NCBI RefSeq assembly: GCF_000473045.1
Contig: NZ_AXAY01000034.1
Location: 1-64,000, forward strand
DNA: 64,000 bases
Source of the DNA: Bradyrhizobium sp. WSM3983
GTDB lineage: Bacteria > Pseudomonadota > Alphaproteobacteria > Rhizobiales > Xanthobacteraceae
Direction: 5' to 3'
Part shown: positions 8,917-21,666 of the stretch, one piece after another
How positions within the stretch are numbered: position 1 is the stretch's first letter
Layout of the letters: every line of letters starts with the position of its first letter
Translations under genes and position numbers: made by a program
The notes under the pieces: model-generated
What the model saw: the letters and a program-made list of their open reading frames with translations, nothing else
Told to the model about the DNA's origin: nothing
The model's database searches: none

Positions 8917-10143
8917 TCAGCGGTCGGTACCTTCGCGCTCCGCCTGCGCCAGTTCTGCCGCGGCGAGATCGCCGGTCTCTTCCAGCCGCGCTCTCGCCGT
9001 CTCCTGAACGTGGGCGGCGAGCGTCGGCATGCGCGCGATCAGGGCGTGAAAGTCCTGGGCATCCAGTAGCAGGAGCCGCGTCTTGCGCGTCGCCGTCACC
9101 GTGCCGCTGCGTTTGGTTTTGTGCAGCAGCGCGATCTCGCCGAAGAAGGTGCCGTCGCCAAGCCGCACATGCTGGCTCGGCAGCGCGATCTCGACCTCGC
9201 CGGCGGTGATGAAATACATCGACAAGGCCACATCGCCTCGTCGTACCAAAACCTCGCCCTGCTCGATGGTGCGGGCGCGGAGCAACCGCATGATGTCGGC
9301 GATCTCCCCGGCCGACAAATGCGAGAACAGCGGCACGCGGGCCAGCATGCCCCAGGTGACGACGAAGTCGCGCCGCTTCACTTCCTCCGCAAAGGCGGTG
9401 GAGATGATCGCGACCGGCAGCGCGATCATGGCGAAGCCCGAGATGATCGTGAAGACGGAGATGATCTTTCCCAGCGCCGTCACCGGCACGACGTCGCCAT
9501 AGCCGACGGTGCCGAGTGTCACGATCGCCCACCACATCGCGTCCGGAATGGTGCCGAGCTTGTTCGGCTGCACATCGCGCTCAATAGCGTAGAGCAGCGA
9601 GGCGAAGGTCAGGACCGCGCCAGCGAGGATGACGAGGCAGCCGATCAGCGCGCGCCGCTCGGCGTGCACGGCGGCCAGCAGCGAGCGCATCGCCGGCGAG
9701 TACCGTATCAGCTTGAAGAACGGCAGCACGCCGAGCGCGGCCAGCGTCGCGTGTCGTCCCGTGACCAGCACCACTGCGGCAGGCAGGAATGCCATGAGGT
9801 CGATGATGCCGAGCGCTGAGAAGGAATAGCCGAGCCGGTCGGCAAGCGGCGAGCCCTTGCGCGGCGTGTGGCCCGCCACCGTCCAGAGCCGCGCGGCGTA
9901 TTCCAGCGCGAACACGATCACGCAGAGGATGGTGACGGCCGAGAACAACACACCGAACTGCGCATCCAGCTCCGGCACCGAGGCGAGGATCATCGCGGCA
10001 ACGTCGAGCACGATGACGCCGATGATGATCTGGATGAAGCGCGGCCCGGCGGAATAGGCCAGCGGATCGTGCTCCAGCAATTCGTAGAGGCGATCCCTCA
10101 AGTTGGGATCGCGCAAGCCACGTCCTCGCGGAACGAGGCCCAT
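8917..10143 (-). CDS. Cyclic-nucleotide-binding potassium channel
   Basis: A 408-residue inner-membrane channel of the six-transmembrane type, like MloK1 of Mesorhizobium. Residues 35-190 carry S1-S5-like helices with a weakly charged S4 (FFKLIRYSPAMRSLL). The pore helix WWAIVTL precedes the potassium selectivity filter TVGYGD at 212-217. After S6 comes a cyclic-nucleotide-binding domain from about residue 275 (FSHLSAGEIADIMRLL, GTFFGEIALL, RSGTVTATRKTRLLLL), whose FGE and RSGTV elements form the phosphate-binding cassette. It starts 6 nt after the alaS stop, on the same strand, so it is probably co-transcribed. Confidence 0.9.
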   Translation of the reverse strand: MGLVPRGRGLRDPNLRDRLYELLEHDPLAYSAGPRFIQIIIGVIVLDVAAMILASVPELDAQFGVLFSAVTILCVIVFALEYAARLWTVAGHTPRKGSPLADRLGYSFSALGIIDLMAFLPAAVVLVTGRHATLAALGVLPFFKLIRYSPAMRSLLAAVHAERRALIGCLVILAGAVLTFASLLYAIERDVQPNKLGTIPDAMWWAIVTLGTVGYGDVVPVTALGKIISVFTIISGFAMIALPVAIISTAFAEEVKRRDFVVTWGMLARVPLFSHLSAGEIADIMRLLRARTIEQGEVLVRRGDVALSMYFITAGEVEIALPSQHVRLGDGTFFGEIALLHKTKRSGTVTATRKTRLLLLDAQDFHALIARMPTLAAHVQETARARLEETGDLAAAELAQAEREGTDR

Positions 10144-10149
10144 CGTGAT

Positions 10150-12846
10150 TTAAGCGCCTGCCGCTTTTGGTTCGAGCATGGCTTTTTCGATCGCGGCAAG
10201 CGCCTCGGTCGCCTTGGCGCCATCCGGGCCGCCGGCCTGCGCCATGTCGGGCCGGCCGCCGCCGCCCTTGCCACCCAGCGCTTCCGAGGCGACGCGCACC
10301 AGGTTCACGGCATTGAAGCGCGAGGTCAGGTCGGCGGTGACGCCGACCACGACGCCGGCCTTGCCGTCCTCGGTGACGCCGATGATAGCGACCACGCCGG
10401 AGCCGATTTGCTTCTTGCCATCGTCCGCAAGGCTCTTGAGATCCTTCATCTCGATGCCTTCGACCGCACGCGCCATCAGCTTGACGCCGCCGGCCTCGCG
10501 CACGCCGCTGGCCGCACCATTGCTGCCGGCTGACGCACCGCCGCCCATCGCGAGCTTCTTGCGGGCGTCGGAGAGTTCGCGCTCGAGCTTCTTGCGCTCC
10601 TCCATCAGCGCGGTGATGCGCGCCGGGACATCGTCGATCGAGGTGCGCAGCTCGTTGGCCGCGGTCTTCGCCAGCGCCATGGTCTCGTTGGCATGCCGGC
10701 GTGCGTAGTTGCCGGTCAGCGCCTCGATGCGGCGCACGCCCGAGGCGACCGCGCTCTCGCCGGTCAGCGTGATCAGGCCGATATCGCCGGTGCGCCGCAC
10801 ATGCGTGCCACCGCAGAGCTCGACCGACCAGCCTAGCGCGTTGGTGCCGCGCTCGCGCGCGGTCCGGCCCATCGAAACGACGCGGACCTCGTCGCCATAT
10901 TTCTCGCCGAACAGGGCGCGCGCCCCGGCCTCGCGCGCTTCATCGACGCCCATGACGCGGGTCGTGACCTCGTCGTTCTCCAGCACCACGTCGTTGGCGA
11001 TGTCCTCGACGCGGGCGAGCTCTTCCGCCGTGATCGGCTTCGGATGCACGAAGTCGAAGCGCAACCGATCGGGCGCGACCATCGAGCCGCGCTGGGCGAT
11101 GTGGTCGCCGAGCACCTGACGCAGCGCTTCATGAATGAGATGGGTCGCCGAATGATGCGCGCGGATCGAGGAGCGCCTGCCGTGATCGACCTCGAGCTGC
11201 AGCGCGGTACCAACCTTCAGCTTGCCGCTCTCGACCGTGCCGACATGAACGAAGAAATCGCCGAGCTTCTTCTGCGTGTCGGTGACGCGGAACTTGACGC
11301 CGCCTTCACCCGTCAGCACGCCGGTGTCCCCGACCTGGCCGCCGGACTCCGCATAGAACGGCGTCTGGTTGAGCAGAAGCGCGCCGGTCTCGCCGGCCTT
11401 GAGGCTCGCGACTTCCTGCCCATCCTTCACCAGCGCGGACACCACGCCTTCGGCGCTCTCGGTTTCGTAGCCCAAAAATTCAGTCGCCCCGAGCTTCTCG
11501 CGCAGCGGAAACCAGATCGCCTCAGACGCCGCCTCGCCAGACCCCTTCCAGGACTCGCGCGCCTTGGCCTTCTGGCGCTCCATCGCGTCGGTGAAAGCGG
11601 ACTGGTCGACGCCGATGCCGCGCGACTTCAGCGCGTCCTGCGTCAGGTCCAGCGGGAAGCCATAGGTGTCGTACAGCGTGAAGGCGACGTCGCCGTCGAA
11701 CATGTCACCCTTCTTCAGGGACGCGCTCTTTTCGTCAAGGATGGCCAAGCCGCGCACCAGCGTCTTGCGGAAGCGGGTTTCTTCCAGCCGCAGCGTTTCC
11801 TCGATCAAATTCTCCGCCCGCATCAGGTCGGGATAGGCCTGGCCCATCTCGCGGACCAGCGCCCAGACCAGGCGATGCATCAGCGGCTCTTTCGCGCCCA
11901 GCAGCTGCGCATGGCGCATCGCGCGGCGCATGATCCGGCGCAGCACATAGCCGCGACCTTCGTTGGAGGGCAGTACGCCATCCGCAACGAGGAAGGCCGA
12001 GGAACGCAAATGGTCGGCGATGACGCGGAACGAGGCGACGGTTTGCTGGTTCGGCCCGCTGCCGAGCGCCGACGCGGTCGCATCGATCAGGTGACGGAAC
12101 AGATCGGTCTCGAACACGCTGTCGACGCCCTGCATGATGCAGGCCATGCGCTCCAGCCCCATGCCGGTATCGATCGAGGGACGCGGCAGATCCACGCGCT
12201 CCTCCTTCGTCACCTGCTCGTACTGCATGAAAACGAGATTCCAGAATTCGAGGAAGCGATCGCCGTCCTCTTCCGGCGAGCCCGGAGGGCCGCCCCAGAT
12301 GTGGTCGCCGCGGTCGATGAAGATCTCCGAGCACGGGCCGCACGGGCCGGTGTCACCCATCGCCCAGAAATTGTCCGAGGTCGGGATGCGGATGATGCGG
12401 TCGTCGGAGAACCCGGCAATCTTCTTCCAGAGCCCGTGCGCCTCGTCGTCGGTGTGGTAGACCGTGACGAGCAGCTTGTCCTTGTTGAGCCCGAAGTCTT
12501 TCGTGATGAGCTTCCACGCCAGCTCGATCGCGCGCTCCTTGAAATAGTCGCCAAAGGAGAAGTTGCCGAGCATCTCGAAGAAGGTGAGATGGCGCGCGGT
12601 GTAGCCGACATTGTCGAGGTCGTTGTGCTTGCCTCCGGCGCGCACGCATTTCTGCGAGGTGGTGGCGCGCTGATAGGGCCGCTTCTCGACGCCGGTGAAG
12701 ACGTTCTTGAACTGCACCATTCCGGCATTGGTGAACATCAACGTCGGATCGTTGCGCGGCACCAATGGCGAGGACGACACGATCTCGTGGCCGTTCTCGG
12801 CAAAGAAGTTCAGAAAGGTCGACCTGATCTCGTTGACGCCGCTCAT
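10150..12846 (-). CDS. alaS: Alanyl-tRNA synthetase
   Basis: An 898-residue class II synthetase that charges tRNA-Ala. In order: catalytic core (MSGVNEIRSTFLNFF, PTLMFTNAGMVQFKNVF, GDTGPCGPCSEIF), helical tRNA-binding domain, editing domain with the zinc/editing motifs RAHHSATHL and CGGTHVRRTGDIG, and a C-terminal DHHA1-type domain (GSGVVAIIGV, GRPDMAQAGG). The start at 12846 gives the family N-terminus; in-frame ATGs at 12852 and 12891 would add residues that look non-conserved. It is the first gene of a probable operon with the downstream channel. Confidence 0.96.
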   Translation of the reverse strand: MSGVNEIRSTFLNFFAENGHEIVSSSPLVPRNDPTLMFTNAGMVQFKNVFTGVEKRPYQRATTSQKCVRAGGKHNDLDNVGYTARHLTFFEMLGNFSFGDYFKERAIELAWKLITKDFGLNKDKLLVTVYHTDDEAHGLWKKIAGFSDDRIIRIPTSDNFWAMGDTGPCGPCSEIFIDRGDHIWGGPPGSPEEDGDRFLEFWNLVFMQYEQVTKEERVDLPRPSIDTGMGLERMACIMQGVDSVFETDLFRHLIDATASALGSGPNQQTVASFRVIADHLRSSAFLVADGVLPSNEGRGYVLRRIMRRAMRHAQLLGAKEPLMHRLVWALVREMGQAYPDLMRAENLIEETLRLEETRFRKTLVRGLAILDEKSASLKKGDMFDGDVAFTLYDTYGFPLDLTQDALKSRGIGVDQSAFTDAMERQKAKARESWKGSGEAASEAIWFPLREKLGATEFLGYETESAEGVVSALVKDGQEVASLKAGETGALLLNQTPFYAESGGQVGDTGVLTGEGGVKFRVTDTQKKLGDFFVHVGTVESGKLKVGTALQLEVDHGRRSSIRAHHSATHLIHEALRQVLGDHIAQRGSMVAPDRLRFDFVHPKPITAEELARVEDIANDVVLENDEVTTRVMGVDEAREAGARALFGEKYGDEVRVVSMGRTARERGTNALGWSVELCGGTHVRRTGDIGLITLTGESAVASGVRRIEALTGNYARRHANETMALAKTAANELRTSIDDVPARITALMEERKKLERELSDARKKLAMGGGASAGSNGAASGVREAGGVKLMARAVEGIEMKDLKSLADDGKKQIGSGVVAIIGVTEDGKAGVVVGVTADLTSRFNAVNLVRVASEALGGKGGGGRPDMAQAGGPDGAKATEALAAIEKAMLEPKAAGA

Positions 12847-13088
12847 GTTCATCCAATCGGGTGTGCTTGGACCCGGAAATACGCCATCCAAACCGGTGAT
12901 TTGGGCTGATATCTGCGGGCCAAAGCGCTTTTAGACAAGGCCAGCTTCGCTGTCCAGAAACTGTGCAGAGAGATCAGTGGGTTGCCGCAGGCGCGTCCTC
13001 CCCCTTGCAATCCCGTTGAAAGCCGCAAAGCCTGCGTTGACAGGCTTGGCCGGGCTGTGGTCTGTACCCATCTGTATCGTACGGCCAC

Positions 13089-13255
13089 GTCGGGAGAGAC
13101 CGGCTCACTTGCCGGCGCCGAAGGAGCAACCGCCCCGGAAACTCTCAGGCAAAAGGACCGCGTGGCTTTGACGACATCTGGAAAGAGGCGCCGACGGGCT
13201 TAAGGCCCGGACTGCGTCCGCCGACGGGATAATACTCTCAGGCACAGCGACAGAT
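13089..13255 (+). promoter_or_regulatory. Tandem glycine riboswitch
   Basis: Two consecutive glycine aptamers lie upstream of gcvT. The first has GGGAGAGAC, the core GCCGAAGGAGCAACCGCC and the closing ACTCTCAGGCAAAAGGACCG. The second begins with TCTGGAAAGAGGCG near 13177, continues with GCCGACGGGATAATACTCTC and ends with AGGCACAGCGACAGA. This is the classical dual arrangement; on binding glycine it turns on the cleavage operon. The second aptamer has a short peripheral stem. Confidence 0.92.
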
Positions 13256-13315
13256 GGGGCTTCGACTGGTGTCCATCGGGGAATCGTCCCCGGGGAACCG
13301 CCGAGGGCCCCTGTG

Positions 13316-14464
13316 ATGCTTGCGCGTGACGACAAAGACTCCCTGAAACGTACCCCCCTCCACAGCCTTCATGTGACGCTCGGCGGCAAGATGGTGCCGT
13401 TCGCGGGCTATGACATGCCCGTGCAGTACCCCGCGGGCGTCCTGAAAGAGCACCTCCAGACCCGCTCATCCGCCGGTTTGTTCGACGTCTCCCATATGGG
13501 CCAGATCGCGCTCAGGCCGAAATCGGGCAAGGTCGAGGACGCCGCCCGTGCGCTGGAACGGCTGGTGCCGCAGGATATTTTGGCGATTGCACCGGGCCGG
13601 CAGCGCTACGCCCAGTTCACCAATAAAGATGGCGGCCTTCTGGACGATCTGATGGTCGCCAATTTCGGCGATCATTTGTTCCTGGTGGTCAACGCCGCCT
13701 GCAAGGCCGAGGACGAGGCGCATCTGCGCGCGAACCTCTCCGATACCTGCATCATCGATTCGCTCGCCGACCGCGCGCTGATCGCGCTGCAGGGCCCGAA
13801 GGCCGAAGCCGCACTGGCGAAATTGTGTGCAGAGGCGCCATCCCTGAAGTTCATGGATGCCGGTCCGCATGAGGTCGCCGGCCTCGCCTGCTTCGTCTCG
13901 CGCTCCGGCTATACCGGCGAGGACGGGTTCGAGATCTCGGTCCCCGCAGCGGAGGCCGAACACCTTGCCAAAACGCTCCTCGACAATCCCGAAATGATGC
14001 CGATCGGCCTCGGCGCCCGCGACAGCCTGCGGCTGGAAGCCGGGCTCTGCCTCTACGGCCACGACATCGACACCGCGACCACGCCGGTCGAGGCCGCGCT
14101 GGAATGGTCGGTGCAGAAGAGCCGCCGCAGCGGCGGCGCCCGTGCCGGCGGTTTTCCCGGCGCCGAGAAAATCCTCGCGCACTTCGACCACGGCGCATCT
14201 CGTCGCCGCGTCGGCCTGCGCGCTGAAGGTCGCGCGCCGGTGCGCGAAGGCGCGCTGCTGTTTGCTGATAGCGCAGGGCGCGAGCCGATCGGAAAAGTCA
14301 CCTCGGGCGGCTTCGGCCCGAGCCTGAATGCGCCGGTCGCGATGGGTTACGTGCCCACTGCCCTGAGCGCGCTCGATACAAGACTCTTCGCCGAGGTGCG
14401 CGGGCAACGCCTGCCACTCACCGTCGCCGCCATGCCTTTCGTGAAAAACACCTACAAACGCTGA
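13316..14464 (+). CDS. gcvT: Glycine cleavage system T protein (aminomethyltransferase)
   Basis: A 382-residue tetrahydrofolate-dependent aminomethyltransferase. It releases ammonia from the aminomethyl-lipoyl H protein and forms methylene-THF. Family signatures are LHVTLGGKMVPFAGYDMPVQYP, LFDVSHMGQI, GYTGEDGFEISVP and ARDSLRLEAGLCLYGHD. The ATG at 13316 follows a GTG at 13313; either could initiate. It is the first gene after the glycine riboswitch and is followed 12 nt later by gcvH. Confidence 0.95.
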   Translation: MLARDDKDSLKRTPLHSLHVTLGGKMVPFAGYDMPVQYPAGVLKEHLQTRSSAGLFDVSHMGQIALRPKSGKVEDAARALERLVPQDILAIAPGRQRYAQFTNKDGGLLDDLMVANFGDHLFLVVNAACKAEDEAHLRANLSDTCIIDSLADRALIALQGPKAEAALAKLCAEAPSLKFMDAGPHEVAGLACFVSRSGYTGEDGFEISVPAAEAEHLAKTLLDNPEMMPIGLGARDSLRLEAGLCLYGHDIDTATTPVEAALEWSVQKSRRSGGARAGGFPGAEKILAHFDHGASRRRVGLRAEGRAPVREGALLFADSAGREPIGKVTSGGFGPSLNAPVAMGYVPTALSALDTRLFAEVRGQRLPLTVAAMPFVKNTYKR

Positions 14465-14476
14465 GGACTTAAGAAG

Positions 14477-14845
14477 ATGACCACGACGCTGTACACCACC
14501 GACCATGAATGGCTCGCGATCGACGGCGATGTCGCAACCGTCGGCATCACCGATTACGCGCAGTCCCAGCTCGGCGACGTCGTGTTCGTCGAACTGCCCA
14601 AGGTCGGCCGCGCGCTGAAGAAGGCAGAAGCCGCCGCCGTCGTCGAATCGGTGAAAGCCGCCTCCGACGTCTACGCGCCTGTGACCGGCGACGTGCTCGA
14701 GACCAACGACGCGCTCGCCGCCGAGCCCGCGCTGGTGAACTCGGACGCGCAGGGCAAGGCCTGGTTCTTCAAGGTCAAGATTGCCGACAAGAGCGAACTT
14801 GGCGGCCTCATGGATGAAGCCGCCTACAAGGCGCATACGGCGTGA
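14477..14845 (+). CDS. gcvH: Glycine cleavage system H protein
   Basis: A 122-residue lipoyl carrier that shuttles the aminomethyl group between the P, T and L proteins. The N-terminus TTLYTTDHEWLAIDGDVATVGITDYAQSQLGD and the lipoylation site in AVVESVKAASDVYAPVTG, where the Lys of SVKA carries lipoate, are diagnostic. Length is normal. It lies 12 nt after gcvT. A palindromic repeat separates it from gcvP. Confidence 0.96.
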   Translation: MTTTLYTTDHEWLAIDGDVATVGITDYAQSQLGDVVFVELPKVGRALKKAEAAAVVESVKAASDVYAPVTGDVLETNDALAAEPALVNSDAQGKAWFFKVKIADKSELGGLMDEAAYKAHTA

Positions 14846-14875
14846 GGATATGAGCCGAACAGTCTCCCCATACTC

Positions 14876-14983
14876 ACTGTCATGCCCCGCGAAGGCGGGG
14901 CATCCAGTAAACGCAGCCGCCTCGGCTAGAGCCGATTGGCCGCGGCGTACTGGATCGCCCGCCTTCGCGGGCGATGACAGCAA
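14876..14983. repeat. Palindromic repeat inside the gcv operon
   Basis: ACTGTCATGCCCCGCGAAGG at 14876 is mirrored by CTTCGCGGGCGATGACAG near 14980, with inner pairs GCATCCAGTAAACGC and GCGTACTGGATCGC. It occupies nearly the whole gcvH-gcvP gap. A short hairpin of similar sequence (ATGCCCCGCTTTGCGGGGCAT) lies near 39150. Confidence 0.8.
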
Positions 14984-15001
14984 TCCCTAAAGCGAGGACC
15001 C

Positions 15002-17869
<2,868 letters not shown>

Positions 17870-17883
17870 GACGCGACGCAGCT

Positions 17884-17977
17884 TCGTAGGGTGGGCAAAG
17901 CGAAAGCGTGCCCACCGCTCTGTGCACGTTGAGATATGGTGGGCACGGCGCTCGCGCGCCTTTGCCCGCCCTACGAT
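17884..17977. repeat. Palindromic repeat, GTAGGGTGGGCA family, copy 2
   Basis: TCGTAGGGTGGGCAAAGCG at the left and CGCCTTTGCCCGCCCTACGA at the right mirror each other, with the inner GCGTGCCCACC/GGTGGGCAC pair. It is the same family as the repeat at 5441-5533 and again lies between convergent genes. Confidence 0.85.
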
Positions 17978-17983
17978 ACCGAC

Positions 17984-18973
17984 TCAAGGCGCAACCAGCG
18001 TACGGTTTCGTCGATCCCACCGCCACAGTCGATCGTTGGTAAGCTCGGTACCGCCCCACCAGCGGTGGATTGGGTTATGCTTGGAGAAATCCTCATCGCT
18101 TTCGCTATCCATAATCGCGCGCCCGAGGTCCGTTAGCGTCATCCGACCTTCCTTGGGTTGATGGCGAAGGGCCTCCTTGCTCTTGTCGAGCGGCGTCTCG
18201 CCAAATTCGATGATCGCCGGCTTCGGACAATCCACCAGTTTGTCGAGCAATTCATCCGCCTCCCGCTCGTCGTATACCTCGCGGAACTCGGCCGCACGAA
18301 GTACCCTTCTCCGCTCGGTACCCTCGTCCTCGATCCACCCCAGCATTCCCATCTCGTTTTCGCCGAGACCCGTGTGCAGATCGGGCAACTCTTCGAGTAT
18401 GGTGATAAGAGCGGGCCGCAGTCGCGGAAACTTGGTCAGATCCGTCGAGAGCAGATCAAAACAATGCTCAGGTGTGGGAGCTCGCCAAGCATTCCAGGCA
18501 CGCCCGGCCATCGTAAAGTGAGCGTCCGTGACTTTGAACACCGGCAACTTCCATCTCGCGACGGATTGCGGGTGGTAATTGCCAGCCGAATCGTCAGTCT
18601 GTACGAGGCTCAGCTTCGTTGTGAACTCCTTGTACGGACGAAGGAGGTTAAGCAACCAGACAAGGACGAGCTGATCGTTGGGCCACGGATCGGCCCACAC
18701 CTCGATCGAATCGAATTTCGCGCAGAGATCGAACAGGCCGATATCCCGGGTGGCGAAATCTCGCAGCGAACTTCGCGCGACGTCATCGAGCCAGTGATCG
18801 CCGACATTGCAGTGCTTCGTCGAACGCCGCTCCAGTCCGATCCAAAGCTGCTCCTCGGACGGCAATTGGCCGCAGACGAAGCGAAGGCCAAAGCCAATGG
18901 CGACGTTGGCTCTGTTGGCACGTCGCAAACGATCTGCTCCCAGATGGCTCGTCGCCAGGATCAAATGTGACAC
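17984..18973 (-). CDS. DUF1835-like protein, paralogue B
   Basis: A 329-residue protein of unknown function. It has an N-terminal Rossmann-like start (SHLILATSHLGADRLRRA), the segment DSIEVWADPWPNDQLVLVWLLNLLRP at about 100, WNAWRAPTPEHCFDLL in the middle and a C-terminal signature HNPIHRWWGGTELTNDRLWRWD. The GTG at 18973 gives the start matching its neighbour. It lies 57 nt after a paralogue with the same architecture. The family resembles DUF1835/DUF3658 proteins, but that assignment is from memory of motifs only. Confidence 0.7.
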   Translation of the reverse strand: MSHLILATSHLGADRLRRANRANVAIGFGLRFVCGQLPSEEQLWIGLERRSTKHCNVGDHWLDDVARSSLRDFATRDIGLFDLCAKFDSIEVWADPWPNDQLVLVWLLNLLRPYKEFTTKLSLVQTDDSAGNYHPQSVARWKLPVFKVTDAHFTMAGRAWNAWRAPTPEHCFDLLSTDLTKFPRLRPALITILEELPDLHTGLGENEMGMLGWIEDEGTERRRVLRAAEFREVYDEREADELLDKLVDCPKPAIIEFGETPLDKSKEALRHQPKEGRMTLTDLGRAIMDSESDEDFSKHNPIHRWWGGTELTNDRLWRWDRRNRTLVAP

Positions 18974-19029
18974 GATCAGCTCCCAACAATTGATCACGCA
19001 ATGGAGATGCAGCTTGAGGAACGCACGCG

Positions 19030-20028
19030 TTAGTCAGGCGGGACCAATGAACGGTTCTCACGGTCCCATCGCCAGAGCCGTTCGTTGGTCAGCAGCGTGC
19101 CGCCCCACCAGCGTCGGATCGGATTGTGGCGACGGAAGTCCTCGCGCCCCGCAAGGACGGCTAGGCCAAACTCCGTCAACGACAGCCGGCTCCGGCGATA
19201 GGCGGCGTTGCGACCTCGCGTATCGTGCTGTGGGAGGGCTGCGAGTTTCGGATCGAGACCCGTGATCGCCGGCATCGGGCCGGACGCCAGCCCTTCGAGC
19301 AAAGGGCCAAGCTCCCATTGGTCAAACACGCGCGTTTCGAGCAACCCGCCCGGCTGAAATAGCTCCTTGGTCCGGTTGCGGCCCTCCGCAATCAACTCGA
19401 GGAGCCGCGCTTCCGTCGCGCCCAGTCCGGTGATCGGTGACGGCAGCTCCGCCAACAATTGCTCCATCGCCGGCTTCAGGAAGGGCAGCCTGGGGAAATT
19501 CCTGCCGAGCAGTCCGAAACAGAGCTCCGGCGTTGGTGTCCGATAAGCTTCCCAGGCCACCCGGGCAGCTTCGAGATCGCTGTCCGCGACGTCGAACTCC
19601 CGCACGGGACGATCGCGAAGCTCCGCGACGTCGGCTCCGAGCAAGTCGAAATCGACCAGCCGCAATCGCAGACGCTCGGCCATGGATGGGTGGGAACGCA
19701 GATAGTCGAGGATCCAGATCAATAGCAATTGACTGTTGGGTTCGGGATCGAACCACAGCTCGGTGAGATCGACACCGTAAGCGTCGCAGAACCAGACCAA
19801 TCCAAGGTTCTTGTGCGCGAGACCCGTCTGGGAGGACCGCCTGACGAGGTCGGACCAATGCACTTCGGGATCGCGTGGGTACATGCGACCTTCGAGATAT
19901 TGGTCAAGATGGTAAGACGTGGGCAGCGGTCCCGAAACGAACCGAAAGATCAACGGGGCGACCAAGTCGTCGCGGTCCACATGAATGAGACCGACGCCGG
20001 ACGAGCTGGTCAGGATTACACGCCTCAT
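19030..20028 (-). CDS. DUF1835-like protein, paralogue A
   Basis: A 332-residue paralogue of the next gene downstream. Shared blocks include TELWFDPEPNSQLLLIWILDYLRS, WEAYRTPTPELCFGLLG, LPSPITGLGATEARLLELIAEG and the C-terminal HNPIRRWWGGTLLTNERLWRW. The ATG at 20028 (MRRVILTSSSG) gives a start like the paralogue; the frame stays open to 20049. It begins about 100 nt after recA on the same strand and may be read from the recA promoter. Function unknown. Confidence 0.7.
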   Translation of the reverse strand: MRRVILTSSSGVGLIHVDRDDLVAPLIFRFVSGPLPTSYHLDQYLEGRMYPRDPEVHWSDLVRRSSQTGLAHKNLGLVWFCDAYGVDLTELWFDPEPNSQLLLIWILDYLRSHPSMAERLRLRLVDFDLLGADVAELRDRPVREFDVADSDLEAARVAWEAYRTPTPELCFGLLGRNFPRLPFLKPAMEQLLAELPSPITGLGATEARLLELIAEGRNRTKELFQPGGLLETRVFDQWELGPLLEGLASGPMPAITGLDPKLAALPQHDTRGRNAAYRRSRLSLTEFGLAVLAGREDFRRHNPIRRWWGGTLLTNERLWRWDRENRSLVPPD

Positions 20029-20127
20029 GTCCGAGGTGCCCTCACACAAAACGAAACGGGCACCGAAGACGTCGGCAACTCAACGTCCTCAGCGCCCGCT
20101 CCTCGCGAAATTATTCCGCGTTAGAAC

Positions 20128-21216
<1,089 letters not shown>

Positions 21217-21308
21217 TGGTCGAGCTCCTTATGGCGAGGATTCGCGTGTGGGACAAACGATTGGCGTGGCGGGTCGTCGATAAAAACAACGTACACCATT
21301 TGTTCTAG

Positions 21309-21323
21309 GTTCGCAATATGTTC
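21309..21323 (-). promoter_or_regulatory. LexA (SOS) box of recA
   Basis: GTTCGCAATATGTTC on the plus strand reads GAACATATTGCGAAC toward recA. This fits the alphaproteobacterial LexA consensus GAAC-N7-GAAC exactly. A further GTTC at 21302-21305 lies beside it. Confidence 0.88.
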
Positions 21324-21455
21324 TTTTGCAAAAGATGGTACTGGCCTGTTTCCGACCTTGGTGGGCCTAATTTGATTTTCGCAGTGGCCTGATTTGTCGG
21401 TTCCATCAAAAGAACCTATGCAGTAGCTTCTCCGCCCATCTCGGGGAGACGGGGG

Positions 21456-21635
21456 ATGGGGATGGAGCTTTTTAGGGCTCAGAAGGTTGCTGAGGGGCCG
21501 GGCAACTCAACGAGGCGATGTCACTTCTGCGATGAGACGCAAGAGATTGTCCGAGTGATAGTGGATGCAGACACTGGGCACAGCCTCCAAATGTTCGAGT
21601 GCGAGCACTGCGGAGAGCGAAGCTGGGATGATTAA
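21456..21635 (+). CDS. Small zinc-ribbon protein
   Basis: A 59-residue ORF. It carries two knuckles, RRCHFCDE and FECEHCGERSW, giving a CxxC-x23-CxxC pattern that would bind one zinc ion. The sequence between them (IVRVIVDADTGHSLQMF) alternates like a beta hairpin. A GGGAGACGGGGG tract precedes the ATG and a clear terminator follows, so it looks like an independent gene. Its base composition is less GC-rich than its neighbours. Function is unknown; single-zinc ribbons often bind nucleic acid or protein partners. Confidence 0.7.
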   Translation: MGMELFRAQKVAEGPGNSTRRCHFCDETQEIVRVIVDADTGHSLQMFECEHCGERSWDD

Positions 21636-21666
21636 GGCCGCCTCAGTTGGCGGCCCCTTTCTTTTT
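21636..21666 (+). terminator. Rho-independent terminator after the zinc-ribbon gene
   Basis: GGCCGCC and GGCGGCC flank a TCAGTT loop and are followed by CCTTTCTTTTT. It begins at the stop codon of the small zinc-ribbon gene. Confidence 0.85.
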
